A DNA stretch of 64,000 bases from assembly GCA_036166415.1 (NCBI GenBank), contig JAYZHP010000081.1, forward strand, positions 1 to 64,000, given 5' to 3'. Positions within the stretch are counted from its first letter, which is position 1; every line of letters begins with the position of its first letter. The DNA comes from TMED108 sp036166415. Its GTDB lineage: Bacteria > Fidelibacterota > Marinisomatia > Marinisomatales > TCS55. The notes beneath the pieces are model-generated. The model saw only the letters and a program-made list of their open reading frames with translations. It did not search any database and had not been told where the DNA came from. The translations under genes and the position numbers were made by a program. Shown here in pieces: positions 44,383-53,872 of this stretch.

Positions 44383-46575
44383 TCATCTTAAATCAAATAA
44401 TTGACTGTATTTTATAATTAGTGATTTTGATTTAGAATCAATTGGAATACCATCATAATCCTCCATTTGGTTATAGACAATATATAAACCAGAACCTGCG
44501 GACTGTTGAAGAATAAATCTCCAGTTAATAGAACTTACGCCTGATTGATTATTATATTGCAAAAGCGCCTGTAGGTACATCTTTGGAGAAAAAGCATAGG
44601 TTAATCTCGCTCGTGAAAGATACGTTTTGAAATCTCCTTGAGGAAGTGTAACGCTATTATAATTATAACTGAATTCAGAATTAAAACGATCACCAAATCT
44701 CACCTTAAGAGTAGGCCTAGTATTCAATCTATCTCCACCAAAAAACCCTCCAATTCTATTCATTGCACTCAAACTAATAAAATTAGTTTGAGGTGTTGTT
44801 ATATAGAACTGCCCCTCTATTTCATCGTATGTTCCAACTGGAACAGAAATTTGCTTATCTGAATTAATTAAAAATTCTTCTAATAATCCCTCTTTAATAA
44901 AATTTACGCCTGTATGAAATTCATAACCAGATCTAAACTCAAAATGACTATCCACATGCAATTTACCACTTTCATGAAAACCATCTAATTTCCAAAAACC
45001 ATCATAATTGGTATGGGGTCGAACTTCTAATAAGCCAAACAGGTCATCTGGTCGTAATCTGGTGAAGATTCTACCGGACCATTTTCTATACCCTCCGGTT
45101 CGTTTTAAAAATCCCATTTCAGGATTAAAACTTTCACCAATCTCAGTATAAGAAAGGACAGTTTCAACTTGCTTGCCATTTCTACTGGCTCTAAGGCGAT
45201 AAGAATAGGCTTTATCTTTTTCTAAATCTGGAGTATTAGATGTTGCAATAAATCCATCTAATTGACCTAATTGACCAATGCCTAATTGACCATCAAGCGC
45301 ATAAACCTGATTAGAATAACCATTGCTATTTAGATTAAGAAGATTCGTGGCCATAGCACCAAAAAAGGTTCTATTTGGCATCTCTTTTTTAACTCGAAAG
45401 ATAGAAAATTCTTCTGATTGAGTACTCATTGATAGTAAACCAATTCGCATATTTGAAAATGTACCAGTAAGCCTTCCACCTGCAGTAATTGGAATTTGCT
45501 GGCCATCATTCCCTATTCCAATTCTTCTACTAAAAAACATTGAAAGCTCTGAACCTCCGCGATCAGCTTCTCCGATTGAAAATAAACCTGCGTTTTCTAG
45601 GAAGAAGGCTCTTTTTTCTGGGAAGAAAAGACTAAATCTGTCCAAATTGATTTGCTGCTCATCTGCTTCTGCTTGAGCAAAATCAGTATTGTATGTCACA
45701 TCTAAAGTAAGGCTAGATCCAATATTTATTTTTCCATCAAATCCGATATCACTATCATTAGAGTTATTGCTAGTTGAGTCTGATACGACATTTGTTTGGC
45801 CAAGCACATAGGGTATAAATTTATAACTCCTTGAAGAGGGAATATTGATTCCCACTAGCTGTCCAGCAGATAATAATCGGTTAATTGTGAATTGTCGTGA
45901 AATTTGTGACCACTGGGCTTTTTCTTGATTGCTACTAATAACACGTTGGAAGTTTATACCCCAAGTTTGATCTTCTTTTGAATTATATCTTAATGTTTTT
46001 AGCGGAATTACAAATTCAGTACTCCAACCGAAATCACCTATGAATGACTTGACATTCCATGCAGCATCCCAATTGATATTATAACCACCAGCAGCGCCAG
46101 TTGAAAATCTTCTACTAATTGATCCGCCTTCGCCTCCTTTTGTGATTTGTGCATCATATTCTATTCCCGCTGCATTTGTTCCAAAAGCATAACCATTTTG
46201 AAAATCTCTAAATGTATCTAAAATAAATATAAAGCTATCCATATCATCTAATGGTGAATCTCTTCTAGCATCAGAGATAATTATTTTTTCTGGCTCGTTA
46301 TGATAGCAAATCGCAGCAACATATAAATTATCATCAGAAAACATAATTTTAACTTCTGTTCTTTCTGTTGCAGGCTTTCCCTCATCAGGTGACTGCTGAA
46401 TAAATCCTGTTGCTGGGATAATATTTTTCCAAGCTGGGTCATCAATAACCCTTCCATCAATATTTGGAACGATTTCAGCTTTTATTGCATTAATCGTATT
46501 TTTTTCCAATGCAATATTTTGCCCAAAAATAGACTGTACAAAAAAAATGAATAAATAATACCGGTATAATTTCAT
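44383..46575 (-). CDS. DUF5916 outer membrane protein with N-terminal CBM9-like domain
   Basis: A 730-residue exported protein (signal MKLYRYYLFIFFVQSIFG). Residues about 35-200 are a CBM9-like carbohydrate-binding fold (DGRVIDDPAWKNIIPATGFI, SDDNLYVAAICYH, DDMDSFIFILDTFRD, GWSTEFVIPLKTLRY). Residues about 230-730 match DUF5916, with LDVTYNTDFAQAEADEQQIN, LDRFSLFFPEKRAFFLENAG, FFSRRIGI and a C-terminal series of amphipathic strands ending LFDLR, as in a beta barrel. The family is common in Bacteroidota and relatives; function unknown, with a role in binding or uptake at the outer membrane likely. ATG at 46575 begins 8 bases after the pterin dehydratase stop. Confidence 0.88.
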   Translation of the reverse strand: MKLYRYYLFIFFVQSIFGQNIALEKNTINAIKAEIVPNIDGRVIDDPAWKNIIPATGFIQQSPDEGKPATERTEVKIMFSDDNLYVAAICYHNEPEKIIISDARRDSPLDDMDSFIFILDTFRDFQNGYAFGTNAAGIEYDAQITKGGEGGSISRRFSTGAAGGYNINWDAAWNVKSFIGDFGWSTEFVIPLKTLRYNSKEDQTWGINFQRVISSNQEKAQWSQISRQFTINRLLSAGQLVGINIPSSRSYKFIPYVLGQTNVVSDSTSNNSNDSDIGFDGKINIGSSLTLDVTYNTDFAQAEADEQQINLDRFSLFFPEKRAFFLENAGLFSIGEADRGGSELSMFFSRRIGIGNDGQQIPITAGGRLTGTFSNMRIGLLSMSTQSEEFSIFRVKKEMPNRTFFGAMATNLLNLNSNGYSNQVYALDGQLGIGQLGQLDGFIATSNTPDLEKDKAYSYRLRASRNGKQVETVLSYTEIGESFNPEMGFLKRTGGYRKWSGRIFTRLRPDDLFGLLEVRPHTNYDGFWKLDGFHESGKLHVDSHFEFRSGYEFHTGVNFIKEGLLEEFLINSDKQISVPVGTYDEIEGQFYITTPQTNFISLSAMNRIGGFFGGDRLNTRPTLKVRFGDRFNSEFSYNYNSVTLPQGDFKTYLSRARLTYAFSPKMYLQALLQYNNQSGVSSINWRFILQQSAGSGLYIVYNQMEDYDGIPIDSKSKSLIIKYSQLFDLR

Positions 46576-46583
46576 TAATTCAT

Positions 46584-46868
46584 CTATTCTTTATATAGTT
46601 CTTCAGTTAGTTTAGCCATATTAAGACATTTTTTAGTTACACCGCCCAAGTCATGAGAGGTATAATTTACTTCTACGGAACACCATCCAATCAAAATGTC
46701 TGGGTGATGATTTTGCTTCTCAGCAATTAAAGCTATAGCATGAACAAATTCAATACCATCCATATATGAATCAAAAGTGTATTTTCTAGATATTGAATTA
46801 TTATTATAATTCCATTTAATCAAAACATCTAGCTCTTGATCTATTTTATTTTTATCTATAAGGCTCAT
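46584..46868 (-). CDS. phhB: Pterin-4a-carbinolamine dehydratase
   Basis: A 94-residue protein with the PCD pattern: FDSYMDGIEFVHAIALIAEK, the active-site segment KQNHHPDILIGWCSVEVNYT and SHDLGGVTKKCLNMA, which ends the fold. The paired histidines in HHPD and the later His are the catalytic residues. The enzyme dehydrates 4a-hydroxytetrahydropterin formed by aromatic amino acid hydroxylases; some bacterial members act in molybdopterin metabolism instead. No aromatic hydroxylase lies nearby, so the role here is not clear. Confidence 0.9.
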   Translation of the reverse strand: MSLIDKNKIDQELDVLIKWNYNNNSISRKYTFDSYMDGIEFVHAIALIAEKQNHHPDILIGWCSVEVNYTSHDLGGVTKKCLNMAKLTEELYKE

Positions 46869-46884
46869 TGATTTAATTCTAAAG

Positions 46885-48243
46885 CTATGCTATTGAAAGC
46901 TTCCTAAAGGTATTTATAACCCATACTATCGAAATAATAGTAGCAAAAATACCAGAAATAAACATACTATACCAAATCCATTCTACAGGCCTATTCTGAA
47001 TGAAAGTAAAATAATAAGCTAATGGCCCAGCAACTCCAATAACCCTAATAGTTGTAATGATAAGAGATGGCATTCCTTGTCCAAGGCCTTGCAATATCCT
47101 ACCAATGGTCAGACCAATAGAAATAAATGGAAACAATATTGAGATAATTCTTAAGTAATCTATAGATATTCTTTGTATTAGTGGATCTGCAGTAAAAATA
47201 CTAATAACAATTGGGGCAAAAATATATAATATGACAGAGCATATACTGGTAATAATCAATGAGCTTTTTATACCATACCAAGATATAAGCCTAATTTTGC
47301 TTATTTCATTTGCACCATAGAACATTCCTACCATAGTAGTAAGTGCTGAGGCAATTCCAAAGATTGGGAGAAACACTAACATATCTATTCTTCCGCCAAT
47401 CTGATAAGCAGCTACCGCATTCGTGGAATAATTTACAAGCAATCGATTGAATACTAACTGACCAATTGCCATTACGACCATTGACATTGATACTGGAATT
47501 CCAACTTTAATTATATCAAAAATAATGTAAGTGGATAGAGAAAAATCTTTGAGCTTAAACTTAATATAGGTGTGATGTTTAATAAATAACATATAAACAA
47601 AAATAAACCAAACAATTATTTGACTAATTGTTGTTGCCCAAGCTGCACCAACGACTCCATAGTCAAGATAAAAAATGAATATTGGATCAAGGATTGTGTT
47701 TAAAATTGTACCTAATCCTGCAATGATCATTGGTAGCTTCATTTCGCCTTCACCTGCAAGGATGGATCTAAAAAAGCCGGAAAAGACACCAAAAGAGATA
47801 CCGTAACAACTAACTCTTAAATAGCTCCAAGCTTGTGGCAAAACTTCCTGAGTACAGCCCATAAATGTTAATATCTGCTCTCCATAGATTAATCCAAGGG
47901 ATGTAAGTATTGCGCTAATCAATAGCGCCATCACTACGGCATGTTCAGCAGAATTATCTGCATTAACCTTATCATCTGCGCCAATAAACCTTGCTATAGA
48001 TGCAGTAACTCCATTTCCTAAGCCAAATGAAAGGCCCATTACAAGGAAAAAGATAGGCATGTTAAATGCAACTGCAGCAATGGCATCGCCACCAAGCCTG
48101 CCAATAAATATCATATCAATGATTGTATACAGTGTTTGAATGCCCATCCCTGCCATTATTGGAATTGCTAAGCTCCACATCGACTTTGAAGGGTTTTTTA
48201 AAAATGATTCTAACGGGGTCTTTCTTTGATCAGTATTTTTCAT
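46885..48243 (-). CDS. MATE family efflux transporter
   Basis: A 452-residue polytopic protein with 12 membrane segments in two similar halves. Family features are SLAIPIMAGMGIQTLYTIIDMIFIGRLG (residues 24-51), GLSFGLGNGVTASIARFIGA in the first half and VGIPVSMSMVVMAIGQLVFN with GGRIDMLVFLPIFGIASALT in the second. MATE proteins export drugs or cationic metabolites using Na+ or H+ gradients; some flip lipids or dyes. It is most like the NorM/DinF branch by length. ATG at 48243. No regulator is encoded nearby. Confidence 0.9.
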   Translation of the reverse strand: MKNTDQRKTPLESFLKNPSKSMWSLAIPIMAGMGIQTLYTIIDMIFIGRLGGDAIAAVAFNMPIFFLVMGLSFGLGNGVTASIARFIGADDKVNADNSAEHAVVMALLISAILTSLGLIYGEQILTFMGCTQEVLPQAWSYLRVSCYGISFGVFSGFFRSILAGEGEMKLPMIIAGLGTILNTILDPIFIFYLDYGVVGAAWATTISQIIVWFIFVYMLFIKHHTYIKFKLKDFSLSTYIIFDIIKVGIPVSMSMVVMAIGQLVFNRLLVNYSTNAVAAYQIGGRIDMLVFLPIFGIASALTTMVGMFYGANEISKIRLISWYGIKSSLIITSICSVILYIFAPIVISIFTADPLIQRISIDYLRIISILFPFISIGLTIGRILQGLGQGMPSLIITTIRVIGVAGPLAYYFTFIQNRPVEWIWYSMFISGIFATIISIVWVINTFRKLSIA

Positions 48244-48310
48244 TATTGAATAATCAATGAGTTGAGATAGCGCTAATTTATAAGATAAAAACTGTATTCT
48301 TCAGACTAAT

Positions 48311-50101
48311 TTAGAATGGCCAAATAATTGGAATAATCAATACGGCTAGAATCCAAAAAGTAAGGGCCAGCGGGATACCAGTTCTCATATAATCTGAAAA
48401 TCTATACCCACCTGGACCATATACCATTAAATTGGTCTGATAGCCCACCGGGGTACTAAAAGATGCTGATGCAGCGAAACAAACACCAAAAATAAATGGC
48501 CTTGGATCTAGTTGCATATCAGCAGTGATTGCTATAACAATTGGGGTCATAATAATTGCAGTCGCTGTATTGGAAGAGACTTCTGTCATAACCATGGTTA
48601 CAAAATAGACTAAAGCAAATAATACATATGGCTGCATAGAAGGAGAAAAATTATCTACGAACTGGGTAATCGAGCTAGCAATATAGGATGCTGTACCAGA
48701 AGATTGAATAACAATACCAAGCGGAATCAATGCAGCGATTAATACAATAACCTGCCAATGAATAGATTCATATGCTTCATTTGGAGAGATTACCCTAAAT
48801 ATCATTAACACTACGGCACTAATCAAAGCTCCTTTTAAAATTGGTAAAACCCCAATCGCAGCAAGCAATATAGTTAATACTATTGAAACTATACTAATCC
48901 ACCAAAATCGTACTTTTACTAAATCAGCCTGCATTTCACCAAGTAAAATAAATTTACCTGATTTAGCAAGTTCTGAGATTTGTCTTTTTCCTCCATAAAT
49001 GAGTAAGGTGTCATATGTATGCAAAACAACATGGGCAATTTTCTTTCGAATAATTAATCCTTCTCTTCTTATAGCAAGAATAAACGCTCCAAATCTTTTT
49101 CTAAAATTTGCCTCCCGAAGCGTCTTTCCTATTATATCAGATTGATCAGATACCATACACTCCACTAGAATATTATCATCTTGCTCTAGCTCTGCTTGAG
49201 TTAATTTTTCATCAGTAAGGAGCGTGACTTTCTCCACTTCCTTCATCCGTAAAAAACTTTCAACGGACCCTTTGACAAATAGTATATCTCCAACTTTCAA
49301 TTTTTGTCTTCCGACATTATAAGTTATAAGTCTACCATCACGCTGAATATCAAGAACAATGACGTCATAGCTTTGGTTAACATTGCGCTCTTGACAAGTA
49401 GACCCAACCAAAGGGGAATCATTAGAAATTTTCATCTCTGTTAAGTATCCAGCCATATGATAGCTTTGTGTCAAGCTTGAAGTAACAGTGCGTGAAGGTA
49501 GAATTTTAGGTGCAATCCATAAAACATAAATCAGACCGACAATCAGTGTTACCCATCCATATTTTGCAAACTCAAACATTCCAAGCGGGCTTCCACCATT
49601 TTCAATATAAATTGCATTAACAATCAAATTCGTTGATGTGCCAACAAGGGTAAGGGTTCCACCCATGATTGCTGCATAACTAAGTGGAATTAATAGCTTT
49701 GATGGACTCATATGGTATTGATGGGCTAATCGAATTGTTACAGGCATAAATACTGCCACGATCGCTGTATTATTCATTAACGCACTTGCGAAAGCAATGG
49801 TTAATAAATATACACCTAACCCAAGATTGCGTGACTGCGATACAAGCTTATTTATCCTTACAATAAGATATTCTAATACGCGAGTCTTTTGAAGTCCTTG
49901 ACTTAGTATAAACAATAAGCAAATTGTAATTACCGCAGGGTTAGAAAAGCCAGAAATAGCTTCTTCTACAGTTAAAAATCCGCCAGTAAATAAGATAGTT
50001 AATATGAGGAGTGCTGTTACATCAAGGCTAAATTTTTCAGTAACAAAAAGGATGAAGGCCAATAATATTAGGCCAAGCACAAATACTATTTCAAAAGTCA
50101 T
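48311..50101 (-). CDS. SLC13/DASS-type anion permease with two TrkA-C (RCK_C) domains
   Basis: A 596-residue permease. Membrane segments at about 1-195 contain NPAVITICLLFILSQGL (53-69), MNNTAIVAVFMPV and GTLTLVGTSTNLIVN, the substrate/Na+ motif of the family. Two soluble RCK_C domains follow (about 205-290 and 300-385), then the second transmembrane half (about 390-596) with SSNTATAIIMTPI. Members transport sulfate, dicarboxylates or other divalent anions; the RCK_C insert between the two halves is typical of the bacterial sulfate/unknown-anion branch. Lies 16 bases downstream of the HD-GYP gene, so co-transcription is likely. Confidence 0.9.
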   Translation of the reverse strand: MTFEIVFVLGLILLAFILFVTEKFSLDVTALLILTILFTGGFLTVEEAISGFSNPAVITICLLFILSQGLQKTRVLEYLIVRINKLVSQSRNLGLGVYLLTIAFASALMNNTAIVAVFMPVTIRLAHQYHMSPSKLLIPLSYAAIMGGTLTLVGTSTNLIVNAIYIENGGSPLGMFEFAKYGWVTLIVGLIYVLWIAPKILPSRTVTSSLTQSYHMAGYLTEMKISNDSPLVGSTCQERNVNQSYDVIVLDIQRDGRLITYNVGRQKLKVGDILFVKGSVESFLRMKEVEKVTLLTDEKLTQAELEQDDNILVECMVSDQSDIIGKTLREANFRKRFGAFILAIRREGLIIRKKIAHVVLHTYDTLLIYGGKRQISELAKSGKFILLGEMQADLVKVRFWWISIVSIVLTILLAAIGVLPILKGALISAVVLMIFRVISPNEAYESIHWQVIVLIAALIPLGIVIQSSGTASYIASSITQFVDNFSPSMQPYVLFALVYFVTMVMTEVSSNTATAIIMTPIVIAITADMQLDPRPFIFGVCFAASASFSTPVGYQTNLMVYGPGGYRFSDYMRTGIPLALTFWILAVLIIPIIWPF

Positions 50102-50117
50102 TTCTTAAATTTTCTAA

Positions 50118-51803
50118 TTATATATTGACTTCATCAATTTGTTCAGGCTCTAAAAACCCCTTAGCATACTTCATATAAATCTTTTGTTTAACAAAAATAT
50201 CAAAGAGATCTACATCGATATGTGCATCATCTTTCATGAAGCCTAATATTCGCATGGCCTGACTTAATGTCTTACCTTTTTTATATGGCCTATCACGAGC
50301 AGTTAAGGCTTCAAAAATGTCTGCAATTGCCATGATGCGTGCCTGAATTGACATTTCTTCTTTCGTAAGGCCTTTAGGATAGCCCGTTCCATCAAGTTTT
50401 TCATGATGTCCTCCAGCAAATTCGGGAATATTCTTTAAGTGCTTTGGATAGGGGAGCTCATCAAGCATATTAATTGTTACAACAATATGGTCATTGATAA
50501 CCTGTCTTTCTTCGGGAGTAAGAGTACCTCTTGGTATAGTTAGATTATAGATCTCATCTTCAGAAAGAAAATTTTGCATCTTTCCATTTGGTTTCCAGCG
50601 ATATTGCGCAATTTCATGAATTCTTTGTTTTTTATCATCAGACATGAATTCCCCACCAACATTTGACTCTTGGACAAAGGAAAGGTCATTTTTAATCTTT
50701 CTAATTGTTTTGCGATAATCCTTTTTTAGCATATCCATCTTCTTTTTCTTGTCTTTATGGCTTAAGGATTCATCTCGTTCAATTAGTAATTCTTTTTTTA
50801 ATCTTTTTATCTCATGATCACGCTGAAGAACAGCAAAGCGCGTTTCAACTTCATTGATTCGATCATAGATGGTTTCAAGTTTTGTAGATTTATCTACCAC
50901 AAATTCAGGAGTTGCCACCTTGCCGCAATCGTGTAGCCATGCTGCAATCTTTAGCTCATACATTTCCTGATCAGATAATTTAAAATCAGCAAAAGGCCCA
51001 GATTTTGTTTTTTGAACAGCATCAGCTAGCAACATCGTTATTTCAGGAACTCTTTCACAATGTCCGCCGGTATAGGGAGATTTTGCATCAATCGCTGAAG
51101 CTATCAGTTTAATAAATGATTCAAATAAATTCTCGAGGTCTTTAATAAGATTTTTATTCGTAATAGCTACTGCAGCTTGACTTGCAAGGGCCTCAACCTT
51201 GCCTTGAATATCTGAACTAAATTCAATGATTTTTTTGGATTTGTTTGTTTGCGCATTTAAAAGTTGTAATACTCCAATAATTTCATCTTCATGGTTCTTT
51301 AAGGGAACGGTTAAAAATGATTTTGAATGATATCCTGTTTTTTCATCAAACATTTTTGTTCCAGAAAAATCAAAACCTTCTGCCTTGTATGCATCTTGAA
51401 TATTCACTGTTTCTCCAGAAAGTCCAACATATGCAGCCACCATAGAGTTATTTGGCTCACCCTCATCATCAAATAATTTTACAGGATAAAAAGGTATATC
51501 CTCACCTGAAGTTCCACCCATATGGAAATTGAGAGAATCGGTCATCATAATTTCAAATTTTAACCGTTTGTCATCAGTCATCATGTACAAGGTTCCTCCA
51601 TCGGAGTTTGAAATACGTTTCGCCTCTAACAAAATCATCTCTAGCAATTTAGACATATCTCTTTCTTTTGATAGCGCTAAACCTATCTGTGCCAAATTGC
51701 TAATCTGTTCTTCTAGATCAGTAATATACGCATGGACCGCCTTTGGTGCGCTTACAAGATATTTTGCTACTTCTGTCGTGGAGTATGTTTGTTTTTTTGT
51801 CAT
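50118..51803 (-). CDS. GAF and HD-GYP domain cyclic-di-GMP phosphodiesterase with coiled-coil insert
   Basis: A 561-residue soluble signalling protein. A GAF domain (about 40-220) precedes the HD-GYP output domain (about 225-545). Metal and catalytic residues are visible: H248, H291-D292 (LHDCGK), H439, H466-H467, the GYP motif DGTGYPKGL (471-479) and D495 (IADIFEALTARDRPYKKG). Between HDCGK and GYP there is an insert of about 110 residues, rich in Lys and Glu and coiled-coil-like (321-372). HD-GYP enzymes hydrolyse cyclic-di-GMP; the GAF domain should sense a small ligand. It lies 85 bases downstream of the oxidase assembly genes. Confidence 0.88.
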   Translation of the reverse strand: MTKKQTYSTTEVAKYLVSAPKAVHAYITDLEEQISNLAQIGLALSKERDMSKLLEMILLEAKRISNSDGGTLYMMTDDKRLKFEIMMTDSLNFHMGGTSGEDIPFYPVKLFDDEGEPNNSMVAAYVGLSGETVNIQDAYKAEGFDFSGTKMFDEKTGYHSKSFLTVPLKNHEDEIIGVLQLLNAQTNKSKKIIEFSSDIQGKVEALASQAAVAITNKNLIKDLENLFESFIKLIASAIDAKSPYTGGHCERVPEITMLLADAVQKTKSGPFADFKLSDQEMYELKIAAWLHDCGKVATPEFVVDKSTKLETIYDRINEVETRFAVLQRDHEIKRLKKELLIERDESLSHKDKKKKMDMLKKDYRKTIRKIKNDLSFVQESNVGGEFMSDDKKQRIHEIAQYRWKPNGKMQNFLSEDEIYNLTIPRGTLTPEERQVINDHIVVTINMLDELPYPKHLKNIPEFAGGHHEKLDGTGYPKGLTKEEMSIQARIMAIADIFEALTARDRPYKKGKTLSQAMRILGFMKDDAHIDVDLFDIFVKQKIYMKYAKGFLEPEQIDEVNI

Positions 51804-51888
51804 TGAATACGCTTAAAAGTAATATATACTAACTTACTGAAAGATTCTAGATTGAACAACTATATGATTATTAACATAATAATTGAGA

Positions 51889-52407
51889 TCAATAAAGCAT
51901 TAAATAAATTACAACACCTGTAACCGACACGTAGAGCCAAAGTGGAAGAGTAATTTTTGCAATTTTTCTATGCAAAACAAGATTATCTGTCCATCCTCTA
52001 TAAAGAGTCAGTAAAGCCAGCGGTATAATGATTGTTGCTAAGATAATATGCGTCAATAGGATGATATAATAAATTAGTGTATACTCACCTAGATATTGCT
52101 TAGGCCCCGCTTTAAACCAGTGGTAAATAATGTAGCTGACCAGAAATGCAGCTGAGGTTGCAAACGAAACAAGCATTACATTTTTATGCAACCTACGTTT
52201 TTTCTGAATAATTAATATATACCCAAGAACAAGTAGCGCAGTGGTTAAAGCATTTAGGCTTGCATTGACTGTTGGTAGTGCAGAGACATCTAATGAACCA
52301 TTAATTCCATCCGGCCTTGGGCCCAAAATAAGAAAGGCCACTGCCCCAGAAATAATTATGGATACTATATAAATTATCTTTATCCAAAAATTATCTTTCC
52401 TATTCAT
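51889..52407 (-). CDS. DUF420 membrane protein, cytochrome oxidase assembly-associated
   Basis: A 172-residue protein with four to five membrane helices and the DUF420 pattern: LPTVNASLNALTTALLVLGY (43-62), KKRRLHKNVMLVSFATSAAFL, LTHIILATIIIPLALLTLYR and LHRKIAKITLPLWLYVSVTG with conserved histidines. A DUF420 protein (CtaM) is needed for assembly of some haem-copper oxidases in Gram-positives. It is the last gene of the ctaA-ctaB-sco-DUF420 set, with an ATGA overlap to sco, which supports an assembly role. Confidence 0.88.
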   Translation of the reverse strand: MNRKDNFWIKIIYIVSIIISGAVAFLILGPRPDGINGSLDVSALPTVNASLNALTTALLVLGYILIIQKKRRLHKNVMLVSFATSAAFLVSYIIYHWFKAGPKQYLGEYTLIYYIILLTHIILATIIIPLALLTLYRGWTDNLVLHRKIAKITLPLWLYVSVTGVVIYLMLY

Positions 52408-52988
52408 GAATTCTGCTTGAGTAAGCTATTAATGTCTTTTTTAAGTTTTTTCATATCTTCGGTTTTCATGCCATTGTAGTACGCTCTAATCATGCCCGAC
52501 CTATCAACTAAAGCAAATTTCTCACTATGAAAAATTATGTCTTCATAATCCCCTATCTTAAACCCGTCTTTGATTACCTCTTGAACAGTACCTTCTTCGC
52601 CAGTTAAAAAATACCATCGATTAGTATCTGCATTATATTGTGCGGCGTATTTTGTTAAGACCTCTGGTGTGTCATATTCAGGATATACTGAAATTGAAAC
52701 CAATCTTACATCATCATTTTGTTTATATTTTTTATGAATAATATTCATGTTCCCAGTCATGATTGGGCATGCCATATTGCAGGTTGTAAAAATAAAATCA
52801 GCAACCCAAACCTTACCTTTTAAGCTAGTCAGAGTTATAGTTTCTCCTTCGCTATTAACGAATTCAAAGTCAGGAATATTTCCTATTACAGGTAGGCTAT
52901 TCTCTGGTTCAGAGTTTTTTAATAAATATGTAGCAATTAACAATGCGGCTATGGCTATATATATTTTTATTCTTGTGTTTTGATTCAT
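52404..52988 (-). CDS. sco: SCO1/SenC family copper chaperone
   Basis: A 194-residue membrane-anchored thioredoxin-fold protein: one N-terminal helix (about 8-23), then the periplasmic domain with the copper motif TTC70-NMAC74-PIM and the distant ligand H154 (IIFHSEKFALVD). SCO proteins deliver copper to, or reduce, the CuA site of cytochrome c oxidase subunit II, whose gene is nearby. ATG overlaps the ctaB stop as ATGA, and its own stop overlaps the DUF420 gene in the same way. Confidence 0.93.
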   Translation of the reverse strand: MNQNTRIKIYIAIAALLIATYLLKNSEPENSLPVIGNIPDFEFVNSEGETITLTSLKGKVWVADFIFTTCNMACPIMTGNMNIIHKKYKQNDDVRLVSISVYPEYDTPEVLTKYAAQYNADTNRWYFLTGEEGTVQEVIKDGFKIGDYEDIIFHSEKFALVDRSGMIRAYYNGMKTEDMKKLKKDINSLLKQNS

Positions 52989-53872
52989 GATGTAACCCCT
53001 AAATCAATTATGATAATTAATAATAATATTGGTAAATAAAAAACAGACGCTTTAAGCAAAAGTAATGCGCTTTTATTTGATCTATTTCGAGCTAATGGCA
53101 ATGCAGAAATAAAAAAAGCAGAAGTTATGATAATCACGCCAAACAAATATATTATTCCAAGAGACCCCTGAATAACTGGAATAATTGAAATTGGAATCAT
53201 CAAAAGCAAATGCCAAAATATTTGACGCATAGTACGATTACCTTCTGGCTCTAATACGGGAAGCATTTTCAAATTTGCTTCAGCATAATCTTTTCTACAC
53301 ATCCATGCTATCGCATAAAAATGAGGATGTTGCCAAAGATACATTATTCCAAATAATACCCATGCCATTGATCCAATAGTTCCGGTAGATGCTGTCCAGC
53401 CCCCAATTATTGGTAATGCTCCGGGTATTGATCCAATCGATGTATTAAGCCATGTAACTTTTTTTAATGGTGTGTATATCACTATATATAAAAATGAAGT
53501 AAGAAGCGCTATAAATCCCGTAAGAATATTAATCAATGAGACAAGAAGCATGGTTCCAAATAAGACCATCAGGACTCCATAGATCATGACCTCGGATGGA
53601 GAAATTAAGCCTGCGGGCAAGGGTCTATTTTTTGTTCGCATCATTCGTTTATCGGTTTCACGTTCCATATAATGATTAAGTGCGCCAGAACCAGAAGCAG
53701 TCATGGCAGTCCCAATGAGGGTAATCAGTAAATGCTTCCAAGAGCTTATTCCCTCAGCACCAAGATAATAACCAAGAAAAGTAGCAATCAAAACAAGCGA
53801 TAGTATATTCAGTTTGCTCAGCTCTAAATAAATACTAATCTTTGATTTGGCTTTTTCTTTAACAAGCTTCAA
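52985..53872 (-). CDS. ctaB: Protohaem IX farnesyltransferase (haem O synthase)
   Basis: A 295-residue UbiA-fold enzyme with about nine membrane segments. The first Mg-binding motif is in GALNHYMERETDKRMMRT (64-81), followed by NRPLPAG, and the second motif region reads LWQHPHFYAIAWMCRKDYAEAN, both typical of CtaB/CyoE. It adds a farnesyl group to haem B to give haem O. Translation starts at a TTG (53872) that overlaps the ctaA stop as TTGA, a variant of the ATGA overlap used elsewhere in the operon. The product feeds CtaA. Confidence 0.94.
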   Translation of the reverse strand: MKLVKEKAKSKISIYLELSKLNILSLVLIATFLGYYLGAEGISSWKHLLITLIGTAMTASGSGALNHYMERETDKRMMRTKNRPLPAGLISPSEVMIYGVLMVLFGTMLLVSLINILTGFIALLTSFLYIVIYTPLKKVTWLNTSIGSIPGALPIIGGWTASTGTIGSMAWVLFGIMYLWQHPHFYAIAWMCRKDYAEANLKMLPVLEPEGNRTMRQIFWHLLLMIPISIIPVIQGSLGIIYLFGVIIITSAFFISALPLARNRSNKSALLLLKASVFYLPILLLIIIIDLGVTS

